Under the pieces are notes generated by a model. It was given only the letters and a program-made list of their open reading frames with translations. It was not told the DNA's origin and did no database searches. A stretch of 64,000 nt of DNA from an uncultured Opitutaceae bacterium (GTDB taxonomy: Bacteria; Verrucomicrobiota; Verrucomicrobiia; Opitutales; Opitutaceae). The stretch spans positions 2,799,627 through 2,863,626 of the forward strand of contig OX638348.1 in the NCBI GenBank assembly GCA_951813085.1. The letters run 5' to 3'. A program made the translations under genes and the position numbers. Shown piece by piece: positions 35,677 to 44,171 of the stretch. Within the stretch, counting starts at the first letter, position 1. Each line of letters begins with the position of its first letter.

Positions 35677-38472
35677 TCATCGAGATCTTGGGAGCGGGCG
35701 AATACGGATATTGCGCCAGCCCATCTCATAGGTGCGGTCGTCATTCATTCCGTGGACCTGGAGCGCGATGAAACCATGGGGATGCGTTTCATAGGCTTCC
35801 TCGTCGGTCACATCATCAATCAGCTGCCCATTCACCCAAGTACGCAATCGTGGGCCTTCAGCCACTATCCTGAGCTTGTTCCAAGATTTGTCGACATAAT
35901 GATGGTGCCCTTTGGGATAGATATCCCCTGAAAGATATCCTCTACCCATCGCTTCACCGTAAATGAAACCCGTAGTGGGTTTATCCATACCCTGAAACTG
36001 TCGAATCTCGAGCTGTGGGCCCCAGACGCGTCCAGCCATTTCCGTATTGCGGCGACCCGTGGTCTGGGTTTTGACACGCGATCGGAACTGAACGCCCTGA
36101 TTCGTAGTATCGTCGACAATCACCTCAACTTCGAGTTCAAAATTGTCGAACTGACGTTGCGTACACAGGAAAGAGTTCACGCTCCAAGGATACGTGCGGC
36201 CGATAATTGTCCCCTCCTCCACTGAATACTGATGGGAACCATTCATATGGACCCAACCATCGAGCGATTCACCATCGAAGAGTTCAATCCACTCAGCCTC
36301 TTCGCTATCCGTCGAGACAAGATCAAGCGATTCATGCTCGTCCTGTAGCGCGAAAGCGACGATCGAATCGCCCGACTTAGTGCCGTTCTTTCCACCGCCT
36401 CCAGCCACGATGGCAACATACTGCTTTCCATCCACTTCGTAGACGCTTGGGGTCGCATATCCGCCCGCCGGCAATGAATGCTCCCAAAGAATATCGCCAC
36501 GACTCTTCCCGAAGGCTCGAATTTTTTCATCAGCAGTCGCTGCGATGAAGACAACCCCTCCAGACGTCGCAACGGCTCCCCCGTAGTTCAACGTACCTGT
36601 ATTTCGGATACCCTTTTCAACCAAATGAGGATACTCCCCCAAGGGCACACGCCACACGATCTCGCCCCGCAACAGATCGATCGCGTTCAAAGTTCCCCAT
36701 GGCGGTTTTATTAATGGGGTCTTTTCCTCATCACGAAACGTATGATAGCCCACCGCAAGAAACAGTCTCTCGACCTCCGCCTCATCAATGTCCGCAAGGG
36801 ATTCGTTTTCGCTCATAACATAGGCCACGAGGGCGTCGATTTGGCTATCCGAAAAGTGGCCGTATGCGGGCATCAGTCCTTTCCCATCATGTATCGCCGT
36901 CCAAATCTCTTTAGCGGGTTTGCCTAGATCTTTCAATGGCGGGAAAATAGGCGGTATGCCGTTTCGGTCGACTCCATGGCAAGCCGTGCAGTTCTTCTGA
37001 TAGATGAGCTTCCCCTTTTGGGCAGGCGAAACGGATACGCCCTCCCTAGGCTGGAGTACTTCGCTTATCTGGTTTATTCCCGGAATTTCGTGCGAATTGA
37101 CGAAAAGCATATTCGTCAAGGGGTCGAAGGACGCCCCTTGCCATTCCGTTCCTCCAAGGGTACCTGGCATTGAGAGCGTTCCTTGCTTGCTTGGGGGCGT
37201 GTACAAATAGCCGGACCTCAATTTTCGAAACGCATCCAAGGCCTTCTGCTTGTATTCGGGCGTTACATCTAGCAGATCCGACTCCGTAATTTCCAATCGA
37301 TTCAATGGAGGCGGCCGCAGTGGGAAAGGTTGAGTCGGATAGGCAACCTCACCCGGGATATCCGAGGCGGGTACTGGCAATTCTACTACTGGAAAGACGG
37401 GCTCTCCAGAGTCACGGTCTAAAACGAAGGTCAGCCCCATTTTAGTGAATTGAACCACCACATCCTTCTTCGTTCCCTTGTCATTGACCGTAGCCAATAC
37501 TGGAGCGGAGGGATTATCGTAGTCCCAAATATCGTGATGCACGGTCTGGTAGTGCCATATGCGCTCTCCGGTCGTGGCGTCCAGCGCCAAGACGCAGTTC
37601 CCGAAAAGATTGGCTCCGATACGGTACCCACCCCAAAAGTCATATGACGGAGAACCGGTGGCGCAAAACACCCACCCGCGTTCCTCATCAAGAGAGAATC
37701 CACCCCAAGGATTGGCTCCCCCATAGCTCACGCCATCTACCCATTTCCAAGTATCGTATCCAAATTCCCCTTTCTTAGGAATCGTGTGGAATATCCATTT
37801 GAACTCGCCCGTAACCGTATCGAACGCCCGTATATCACCCGGCGTTGAATCGTAGCCCTCGGGCACTCGCGATCCAACGATAAGGAAGTTCTTGTATACG
37901 ATTCCAGGACTCGTCACTTCAATCGAGGCTTTGGTATAGTCGATTCGAAGATTCTTTCTGAGATCTATAAACCCTCCCTCGCCAAAGGATTCTATGGGTC
38001 TCCCGGTTTTGGCATTAAGCGCATAAACACGATTCTTAACGAAATGAAATATACGCTTATCATCTCCATTTTCCCAATACACAACGCCCCGGGTTCGTCC
38101 CTTGAGCTCGCGATTCCCTTCATTGCGCTCGGATGACTTGAAAACCCAGACTTCTTCACCGGTCGCAGCATCCAAGGCTATGGCGTTCATGCTAAACGTC
38201 GAAAGATAGAGCAATCCATCGATCATGATTGGGTTAACCTGCATGGAGGAGCGGTCGGTTGCATCTCCTGTATTGTACTCCCACGCCTTTTTCAAGTGAT
38301 GCACATTCCCCGCATGCACTTGAGCGAGGTTCGAGTATTGATTGGCTTTGCTATCCCCTCGATAAACGCGCCATTCCGCATCCGATTTCTCGATGTCTTG
38401 ACCGCAGACCACAATCGCTGATTGCAATACGCAAATGGAAATAAACGTGTATAGGGGTTGGCGCAATTTCAT
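35677..38472 (-). CDS. PQQ-dependent dehydrogenase fused to cytochrome c and DUF1080 domains
   Basis: The 931-residue exported protein has a signal peptide (about 1-24). An eight-bladed quinoprotein propeller runs through about residue 485 and resumes after the cytochrome, with tryptophan-docking repeats such as NAIALDAATGEEVW and VLALDATTGERIW. A cytochrome c domain carries CTACH at 495-499. A C-terminal DUF1080 (3-keto-disaccharide hydrolase-like, concanavalin-type) domain starts near 735: WIELFDGESLDGWVHM, then RTWVNGQLIDDV. Known parts: membrane-glucose-dehydrogenase-like PQQ enzymes oxidise sugars or alcohols in the periplasm, and DUF1080 domains bind or cleave oxidised disaccharides. 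The fusion suggests oxidation and recognition of one carbohydrate substrate. Confidence 0.88.
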   Translation of the reverse strand: MKLRQPLYTFISICVLQSAIVVCGQDIEKSDAEWRVYRGDSKANQYSNLAQVHAGNVHHLKKAWEYNTGDATDRSSMQVNPIMIDGLLYLSTFSMNAIALDAATGEEVWVFKSSERNEGNRELKGRTRGVVYWENGDDKRIFHFVKNRVYALNAKTGRPIESFGEGGFIDLRKNLRIDYTKASIEVTSPGIVYKNFLIVGSRVPEGYDSTPGDIRAFDTVTGEFKWIFHTIPKKGEFGYDTWKWVDGVSYGGANPWGGFSLDEERGWVFCATGSPSYDFWGGYRIGANLFGNCVLALDATTGERIWHYQTVHHDIWDYDNPSAPVLATVNDKGTKKDVVVQFTKMGLTFVLDRDSGEPVFPVVELPVPASDIPGEVAYPTQPFPLRPPPLNRLEITESDLLDVTPEYKQKALDAFRKLRSGYLYTPPSKQGTLSMPGTLGGTEWQGASFDPLTNMLFVNSHEIPGINQISEVLQPREGVSVSPAQKGKLIYQKNCTACHGVDRNGIPPIFPPLKDLGKPAKEIWTAIHDGKGLMPAYGHFSDSQIDALVAYVMSENESLADIDEAEVERLFLAVGYHTFRDEEKTPLIKPPWGTLNAIDLLRGEIVWRVPLGEYPHLVEKGIRNTGTLNYGGAVATSGGVVFIAATADEKIRAFGKSRGDILWEHSLPAGGYATPSVYEVDGKQYVAIVAGGGGKNGTKSGDSIVAFALQDEHESLDLVSTDSEEAEWIELFDGESLDGWVHMNGSHQYSVEEGTIIGRTYPWSVNSFLCTQRQFDNFELEVEVIVDDTTNQGVQFRSRVKTQTTGRRNTEMAGRVWGPQLEIRQFQGMDKPTTGFIYGEAMGRGYLSGDIYPKGHHHYVDKSWNKLRIVAEGPRLRTWVNGQLIDDVTDEEAYETHPHGFIALQVHGMNDDRTYEMGWRNIRIRPLPRSR

Positions 38473-38610
38473 AGGAGTACTTTTGACCTTTTGTAGTACA
38501 TAATCCCTAGTCCATCAATCACATTGGACAACCAGCTCTATAACAATAATCTGCCAATGACTTCGACTATTGGTTGAATTCGGGATCGCGAATTAGGAGT
38601 AGAAGATATA

Positions 38611-38804
38611 TAAACAGGATACGGCCCGTTAAACGGGCCTACATGATCCCGCGTCGCGGTAACATGATGAGATATTTCCTATTCTCATCATGCAGCCCTG
38701 CAAGGGCATCATGCGAGCGAGGCACGAGCGCCTTGTCTCGGCGTATCCCGTCTAAGACCCCGACCTGTCGGCGGCTTTAGCGGGAGTAGACGGAATCCTG
38801 TTAA
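38611..38804. repeat. TTAACAGGAT element, copy C (194 bp)
   Basis: Left end TAAACAGGAT (one mismatch), right end ATCCTGTTAA. The left hairpins are CGGCCCG/CGGGCC and ATGATCCCGC/GCGG. The middle part has CATCATGCAGCCCTGCAAGG and GCATCATGCGAGCGAGGCA, then CGGGAGTAGACGGAATCC before the end. It sits between the PQQ gene start and the agarase-like gene stop. A degenerate GCGGAGCTGAAAATA module follows to about 38900; the rest of 38473-38982 holds nothing I can support. Confidence 0.75.
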
Positions 38805-38982
38805 ACTCTAACTCCGTCACCGCTCTCTGCGAGAGCTAGGATCCCTCTCCCGCCAAAGCGGGATCGGGAATGAGGTTTCAGCGGAGCTGAAAATAAGGAT
38901 TGTCTAACAATTGAAATTTTCCGCGCCTCCTGCAGCAAAGCTCATCGAAGGTAACGGCGGATCTCGCGTCCACGCCCTTTTA

Positions 38983-40410
38983 CTATGCGCCTTGGGCGAT
39001 TTGGTATAGGTCGTTGGCGCAGGACTTCAGCGCCTTTTCAAGAGCGGGGTATGGCTTTCCGTATCCGTCCAAGAGTCCGGAATGCTGACGATTCCACTTT
39101 CGCGGGACAAGCAGCGACGCATCTATCAAGCCGCAGTAGTGCCAACCGACTACCTCAGGACGCGCGAAGGCATTCCTAAAGAACTCCTCCGTCCATTCGG
39201 CCCGTTGGGCTAAGTTGTCGGCGATGGGACCATAGGGGCGCGGCATCACCTCCGTTGTCATAGTGAATGCGGAGTCGCCATTGATGAACGGCTTGTCCAC
39301 TTGCTGCGACCAACGATCCAACCCCGGTTTTTGGACCTCGTAGCGCGCATACATTTGATGAAAAACGATGTCCGTGTATTGGCTCGTAATAGGAAGTACG
39401 GTATCGAGCGAATCGGTATTGGCGTGAAGCTTGTCGCCTACGAACATGTGATTCGGGTCGTAGCGCCGGATTGCGTTACGCGTCGTTTCATAGTACTTGC
39501 CTACTGCTCGCTGAAGGAACGTTACGTTGTCGCGCGTTTCCTCCGCATTGAAAAGCTCAGCTTCAGGCCGCCAGTTTTCAGCAGAAGCCAACGCATCGAA
39601 TGACCGAAACTTTGTACCATAAGTTGTATTGAAATCACGGATTCGACCCCGATAGATATCTTTCAAAGTATCGACGTAGGCCTGCTTTCCTGACGCTTCG
39701 CTGCCCATATTTCGGAGGCGGCGCGGCCAACCGATTCGCGCCTCTCTCCGGGCGCCGCCGATCGTATCGGGTCGTTCCCATAGGTCTTCCTCGGTGAAAC
39801 GCGGACAGTCGGTCATCGAGTAACCCAGCAGATAGGGATCATCCTTGACGGGCTCTGCGATCTCTTTCGCCATGCGATCGCAGTGGCGCTCGAAGTCAGG
39901 AGAGAACACGTCTTGAAAGGCGCTTTCCGGCACCTCGGGCTTCCAATGGGGAATATCCACGAAATGAATGGGCTGCATATAGGCCATTCTCGGCTTGGGG
40001 CGGTTCAAGACGCTCAGCTGATTGTGTACGCCGACCGTATTGAAACCAAACCGTTCGCTCACTTCCTTGAACCAAGTCCTGATGGCGGAATTGAATTTCG
40101 GGCCGTTGAGATCCTCGATTCCCAGTATCTTCTGCCAAGCGGAGCGATTGTAATCTTGCTTCCACAAATCCGTATAGAAGTGATTGATTCCCCAGCTTAA
40201 GAATGCGTTACCCTCCGGCGTTACCAGCCACCAACGCTTGTCTTTCTCGACCCGGAAGAAACCGGTCGCATGAAATCGCTTTCCTGTCCACCCGCCATAT
40301 TGATCGAAACTCGAGCCGTGGTGCGCGCCGAACGCGGCGTTCCCATTCAAAAGTCCCGGAGCCAACGAAACCGCAATACTCGTTTTTAGAAAATCACGTC
40401 GCTTCATCAT
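38983..40410 (-). CDS. Agarase-like clan GH-A glycoside hydrolase homologue with altered active-site motifs
   Basis: The 475-residue protein begins with a Tat-like signal (MKRRDFLKTS). The opening FRVEKDKRWWLVTPEGNAFL resembles the start of GH50/agarase-type beta/alpha barrels, and GFNTVGVHNQ and HMFVGDKLH fit barrel strands. The expected acid/base motif after strand 4 (usually NE) reads GYSMTDCP at 197-203, and the strand-7 nucleophile region reads KPFINGDS near 372-382, with Asp instead of Glu. It may be an inactive relative, a subfamily with different catalytic residues, or a binding protein. It lies among sulfatases, which suits a sulfated-galactan locus (inference). Confidence 0.65.
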   Translation of the reverse strand: MMKRRDFLKTSIAVSLAPGLLNGNAAFGAHHGSSFDQYGGWTGKRFHATGFFRVEKDKRWWLVTPEGNAFLSWGINHFYTDLWKQDYNRSAWQKILGIEDLNGPKFNSAIRTWFKEVSERFGFNTVGVHNQLSVLNRPKPRMAYMQPIHFVDIPHWKPEVPESAFQDVFSPDFERHCDRMAKEIAEPVKDDPYLLGYSMTDCPRFTEEDLWERPDTIGGARREARIGWPRRLRNMGSEASGKQAYVDTLKDIYRGRIRDFNTTYGTKFRSFDALASAENWRPEAELFNAEETRDNVTFLQRAVGKYYETTRNAIRRYDPNHMFVGDKLHANTDSLDTVLPITSQYTDIVFHQMYARYEVQKPGLDRWSQQVDKPFINGDSAFTMTTEVMPRPYGPIADNLAQRAEWTEEFFRNAFARPEVVGWHYCGLIDASLLVPRKWNRQHSGLLDGYGKPYPALEKALKSCANDLYQIAQGA

Positions 40411-40459
40411 GCATCATTTTGAATGGGTTTCAATCTTCAGGCATTGAGTAAGATATCCT

Positions 40460-41908
40460 CTAGTTCAAGGGATCCGCCATTCGGCCCTTGAACCAAGTGA
40501 AAGCGGATTTCAATTCAGCCAGCGTGCCTGCATGGCTCGGTTTCTTCGCCAGGTCATCCATCTCCATTGGATCTGTATCCAAATTATAAAGTCGATAGGT
40601 ATCGATCTTGGGATAATAGATCAATTTATGATCTCCACTAATGAATGCCCGTTGGCTATCCGGCTCGTATGCGCCATAAATGTAGTCGTACTGCTTTTCG
40701 CGCTTCCCCTCGATTAGCGGTAGCAGGCTCTTGAACTCAACGTACTCAGGCTGCGGTAGGCTGGCCAATTCGAGCGATGTCGCCATAACATCCTGCAGGT
40801 ACACAGGCGTGTCTATCTTCTTGCCTTTGGGAATGCTCGGACCTGTAACGAGCAACGGCGGGCGCAAGCTGTGTTCGTACATATTTTGCTTGCCGATGAA
40901 TCCATGGTGGCCGACTGCCAATCCATGATCCGCGGTAAAGAAGATGTAGGTGTTGTCCGCTTTGCCGCTCTCCTCGAGCGCGTCGAGGATTCGACCGATC
41001 TGATCGTCCATGTGGGTGACAATGGCATAGTATTCACGGCGGTGCACCTTGACCGCGTACTCCGTTCGGGGCAATGGCGCGAGGACTTCGTCACGAATTT
41101 CTGCTGCGCCGGTACCTTCCATATATGGATACCTGGGAGCGAAGGTTTCCGGAACTTCAATTCGGTCTAGCGGGTAGCGATCTAGGTACTCTTGCGGCGC
41201 TTGGCGTGGATCGTGAGGCGCGTTAAATGCCAGGTACATGAAGAAGGGCTTATCCGACTCGGAGGTCAGCCCCATGAAGTTTTCTGCATTGTCGGCGACC
41301 ACCTCGCTCCAGTGCCGGCCCCCAGCCCAGAATCCCGCGAACTTTGGATCCGTAGCCGACCACGGATCTGGCTTTCCTTCCACAGGCCGTCCATAGGCTT
41401 CCGGGTAGTAGATCGGCCCAGGCATGCCCGGGCGCACGTGCGATACGTGATCGAAAATGGCGCCCGTATCCGCTTTTACATGCCATTTTCCAGTAAAGAA
41501 GGTCTCATATCCCGCATTGCGCATCAGCTGGGACCACATGCGCTCATTGTTGATTTCCTGAGCGAGCTTGGGCTCCAGATCTCGGGCTCGCCATAGGAAG
41601 CGTCCCGTATTGATCATGGTACGGCTCGCAACGCAGATCGCCCCATGCCAGCCTCCCATATTGTATGTGTGAGTGAAGACGGTTCCTTGATTCGCTAGTC
41701 GATCCAGATTCGGAGTATCGATATCGGTAAGGCCCAGAGCGCCGATCGTCTCGTAGCATTGGTCGTCCGCGAAAATGAAAAGGATGTTCGGCTTCTCCGC
41801 AGCGGAAGCCGAGAGAGTCAGAAGATTTAGCGCTATAAAGAAGGGTAGCATTCTGCGTCGACGCGCAAAGAAAGCGTTTTTAAGCAAATATAGGGAATTA
41901 GGGCGCAT
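40460..41908 (-). CDS. S1 sulfatase (choline-sulfatase-like) 4, CxAxR type
   Basis: Motifs are ILFIFADDQCYETIGALG, the formylglycine motif CVASR (Cys92 from the chosen start), FTGKWHVKADTG, LAFNAPHDPRQAP, and TADHGLAVGHHGFIGKQ. The signature uses Ala where most sulfatases have Pro (CxAxR), a known permitted variant. Start uncertain: 41908 (MRPNSLYLLK, with RRRR before the hydrophobic stretch) or 41851 (MLPFFIALNLL); the open frame reaches 42100. Its stop is 49 bases from the upstream end of the agarase-like gene on the same strand, so they may be cotranscribed. Confidence 0.9.
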   Translation of the reverse strand: MRPNSLYLLKNAFFARRRRMLPFFIALNLLTLSASAAEKPNILFIFADDQCYETIGALGLTDIDTPNLDRLANQGTVFTHTYNMGGWHGAICVASRTMINTGRFLWRARDLEPKLAQEINNERMWSQLMRNAGYETFFTGKWHVKADTGAIFDHVSHVRPGMPGPIYYPEAYGRPVEGKPDPWSATDPKFAGFWAGGRHWSEVVADNAENFMGLTSESDKPFFMYLAFNAPHDPRQAPQEYLDRYPLDRIEVPETFAPRYPYMEGTGAAEIRDEVLAPLPRTEYAVKVHRREYYAIVTHMDDQIGRILDALEESGKADNTYIFFTADHGLAVGHHGFIGKQNMYEHSLRPPLLVTGPSIPKGKKIDTPVYLQDVMATSLELASLPQPEYVEFKSLLPLIEGKREKQYDYIYGAYEPDSQRAFISGDHKLIYYPKIDTYRLYNLDTDPMEMDDLAKKPSHAGTLAELKSAFTWFKGRMADPLN

Positions 41909-42020
41909 ATGTCTGGTATGAAGGTTGATGTGGGGGCAGCGAAAATCTACGCTCGAAAAGGGAAATGTAGGTGTAGAGCGTATAACTAGCTTGTGAAAGT
42001 ACAAATTCGTTTTAATTCCA

Positions 42021-42061
42021 TGGGTTAAGACCCACGAAATAGGCGATTTCCGCCCTATTTC
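42021..42061. promoter_or_regulatory. Two adjacent inverted repeats in a divergent promoter region
   Basis: TGGGT-TAAG-ACCCA (42021-42034) is a perfect 5-bp palindrome arm pair. GAAATAGGCG (42036-42045) is mirrored by CGCCCTATTTC (42051-42061), with one extra base. They lie between the divergent sulfatase (start 41908) and Gfo/Idh gene (start 42175). They could be operators or RNA hairpins. Confidence 0.3.
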
Positions 42062-42174
42062 ATTAATAAGAGGTGTTCGTAGCTGGACGCCAGAGAACAA
42101 ATTACCATTATTCGCAAGTCTACCCGCTATGGGACGCCTCAGTTCCCGTTCGGTACCCTAAAATCTCTATTCGT

Positions 42175-43581
42175 ATGACGTTACCACGCAGAAACTTCGT
42201 AAAAACAGCTGCTACTGCTGCGGCCGCAATTTCTTTTCCAACGATCATCCCTCGACATGTTCTTGGCGGCGCAAACTTTGTCGCTCCCAGCGATAAAGTG
42301 AACGTGGGCGTCGTAGGAGTCGGCGGCCAAGGCCGACACAATATCCTCCAGCTCCTGCCCCTCGAAGACGTGCAGGTCACCGCCATCGCCGATCCTGCAG
42401 AGTACTGGGACCTGAACAAATTCTACTACAAGGCCATTGCAGGTCGCGGCCCTGTCAAGGATATCGTCGAAGAGCACTACCAGGAAAAGACACCGAATTT
42501 CAAGATCGGCGAGTACATCGACTTTCGGGAGATGCTCGAGAAGGAGTCCTCCTTGGACGCTATACTTTGCGCGACTCCGGACCACACGCACGCATTTGTC
42601 GCGGCCAATTCCATGCGGGCAGGAAAGCATGTCTACGTTGAAAAGCCCATGGCTCACAATCTGTGGGAGAACCGCAAGCTAGCGGAAATCGCTAAGGAAA
42701 CAGGCGTCGCCACGCAAATGGGCAACATGGGCCATAGCTCGGAAGGAATCCGCCAAACGGTCGAGCTACTGAAAGCAGGAGCTATCGGCAAGGTGACCGA
42801 GTCGCATTCCTGGTGCCATGCAACGCGCTGGACCACCGGACTCAGCGGACTGCCATTGGGCACAACCACGCCCCCGGTTGACTTCGACTGGGACTTGTGG
42901 CTCGGGCCTCAGGAAGAAATTCCGTATCACAAAGAGTACACACCCGTTACTTGGCGGGATTTTTGGCGATTCGGCTGCGGTGCCATCGGCGACTTTGCCT
43001 GCCATGACATCGACGCGACTGTCTGGGCCTACGATCTGGAAACGCCCGAGTCCGTGCAAATTTATCCAATTGGCCTGAGCAATGAAGAAATCGCCCCGCA
43101 TGGGGAGATTGGATACTTTCACTTTAAGAAAAAAGGAAAGCAGAAAGAGATGAAGATCAATTGGTACGCCGGTTCCGCGCGTCCCGATCATCACGAATCG
43201 TTTCCAGAAAGTTTCCAGCTATCCAAGCGCGGTCTTCTCTTCGAAGGTACAAAGGGCGTCATCCAATGCGATGGAGCAGGCGGCAGCCCACGAGTTTTCC
43301 CACAGGAGTTTCGCAAATCGCTCAAGCGTCCCGCAAAGACGATTCGTCGCGTAGGTGGCCATCATCGCGACTGGATCGATGCGATCAAGGGCGGGCCCGC
43401 TGCAAGTTCAAATTTTGAATACGCGTCTCGATTGACTGAAATCGCGCTCCTCGGAGTCCTTTCCGTCCGCATGGGCGGGGCCAAGATTGAATGGGATTCC
43501 AAGAATATGAAAGCTAAGGGACTTCCCGAGGCAGATGCCTATATTCGCGAACCCGTTAGGCCCGGTTGGGAAATCGCGTAG
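42175..43581 (+). CDS. Gfo/Idh/MocA oxidoreductase with Tat signal
   Basis: I chose the ATG at 42175, giving 468 residues with the Tat signal LPRRNFVKTAATAAAAISF; the frame is open back to 42073 but that extension is not signal-like. The Rossmann motif VGVVGVGGQGRHN, CATPDHTHAF and VYVEKPMAHN identify the family. The C-terminal domain has GCGAIGDFACHDIDATVW. Probable NAD(P)-dependent sugar oxidoreductase acting outside the cytoplasm. It is divergent from the sulfatase at 40460. After the stop, AAGGC-AGCGCA-GCCTT (43585-43600) may form a hairpin without a T-run. Confidence 0.9.
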   Translation: MTLPRRNFVKTAATAAAAISFPTIIPRHVLGGANFVAPSDKVNVGVVGVGGQGRHNILQLLPLEDVQVTAIADPAEYWDLNKFYYKAIAGRGPVKDIVEEHYQEKTPNFKIGEYIDFREMLEKESSLDAILCATPDHTHAFVAANSMRAGKHVYVEKPMAHNLWENRKLAEIAKETGVATQMGNMGHSSEGIRQTVELLKAGAIGKVTESHSWCHATRWTTGLSGLPLGTTTPPVDFDWDLWLGPQEEIPYHKEYTPVTWRDFWRFGCGAIGDFACHDIDATVWAYDLETPESVQIYPIGLSNEEIAPHGEIGYFHFKKKGKQKEMKINWYAGSARPDHHESFPESFQLSKRGLLFEGTKGVIQCDGAGGSPRVFPQEFRKSLKRPAKTIRRVGGHHRDWIDAIKGGPAASSNFEYASRLTEIALLGVLSVRMGGAKIEWDSKNMKAKGLPEADAYIREPVRPGWEIA

Positions 43582-43621
43582 CTGAAGGCAGCGCAGCCTT
43601 AGGATACTAGGTATAGTTGTC

Positions 43622-43963
43622 TTAACAGGATACGGCCCGTATGCGGGCCTACATGATCCCGCCATGCGGGAACACGATGATCTATATTCTCAAAAAGCGA
43701 GAACCTGTATCCGCGAATGTGCAACCGTGCAATGGATACGTTGCTAGTATTTTTTCTAACATCGCTCACTGCCATCGCTAGTTTCACTCCTCCGTCGGGA
43801 AATGGGTTTCAGCGAAGCTGTAAATAGGTTCGATCTACCCGATGCCTGATGCAGCATAGCCCATCCTAGGTAGCGGCGAATCTCCGAACCGCCACAATAC
43901 CCAGATCTCATCATGTAGCCCTGCGAGGGCATCATGCCAGCGAGGCACGAGCGAATCCTGTAA
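43622..43963. repeat. TTAACAGGAT element, copy D (342 bp)
   Basis: It starts TTAACAGGATACGGCCCG and ends AATCCTGTAA (one base missing from the right end). The left hairpins CGGCCCG/CGGGCC and GATCCCGC/GCGGGAA match copies C and E. The middle ACATCGCTCACTGCCATCGC and TTTCAGCGAAGCTGTAAATA module matches A and B. The right CATCATGTAGCCCTGCGAGG module is present. It lies between two convergent genes (Gfo/Idh and zinc ADH). No coding capacity. Confidence 0.78.
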
Positions 43964-43998
43964 ACTATATAACAACGCTCCCCCGCCTTGCGCATAGG

Positions 43999-44128
43999 CG
44001 TCAACTTAACCGGATACGAATGGGATTTAGCCACAAAAAGGCGCGAAAAGTCACAAAGATCACAGCTTTCAGTATCTATTATCGTGATCTTTTGCGCCTT
44101 TTCGTGGCCATCATTAGTTAAGTTGACG
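43999..44128. repeat. 130-bp palindromic element with 12-bp inverted ends
   Basis: CGTCAACTTAAC (43999-44010) and GTTAAGTTGACG (44117-44128) are exact inverted repeats. The interior continues to pair imperfectly: GCCACAAAAAGGCGC and AAAGATCAC on the left against GTGATCTTTTGCGCC and TTCGTGGCC on the right, so the unit can fold into one long hairpin. It lies between convergent genes, so it could serve as a terminator as well as being a small mobile element. It differs from the TTAACAGGAT family just upstream. Confidence 0.65.
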
Positions 44129-44171
44129 TGTATCCACCTTTCGGGATCGCTAGTTTCTTTGAGTCTTGATC

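Noticed and set aside
42073-42174. Upstream extension of the Tat-exported Gfo/Idh protein
   Set aside because: It would bury the twin-arginine signal 35 residues inside the protein.
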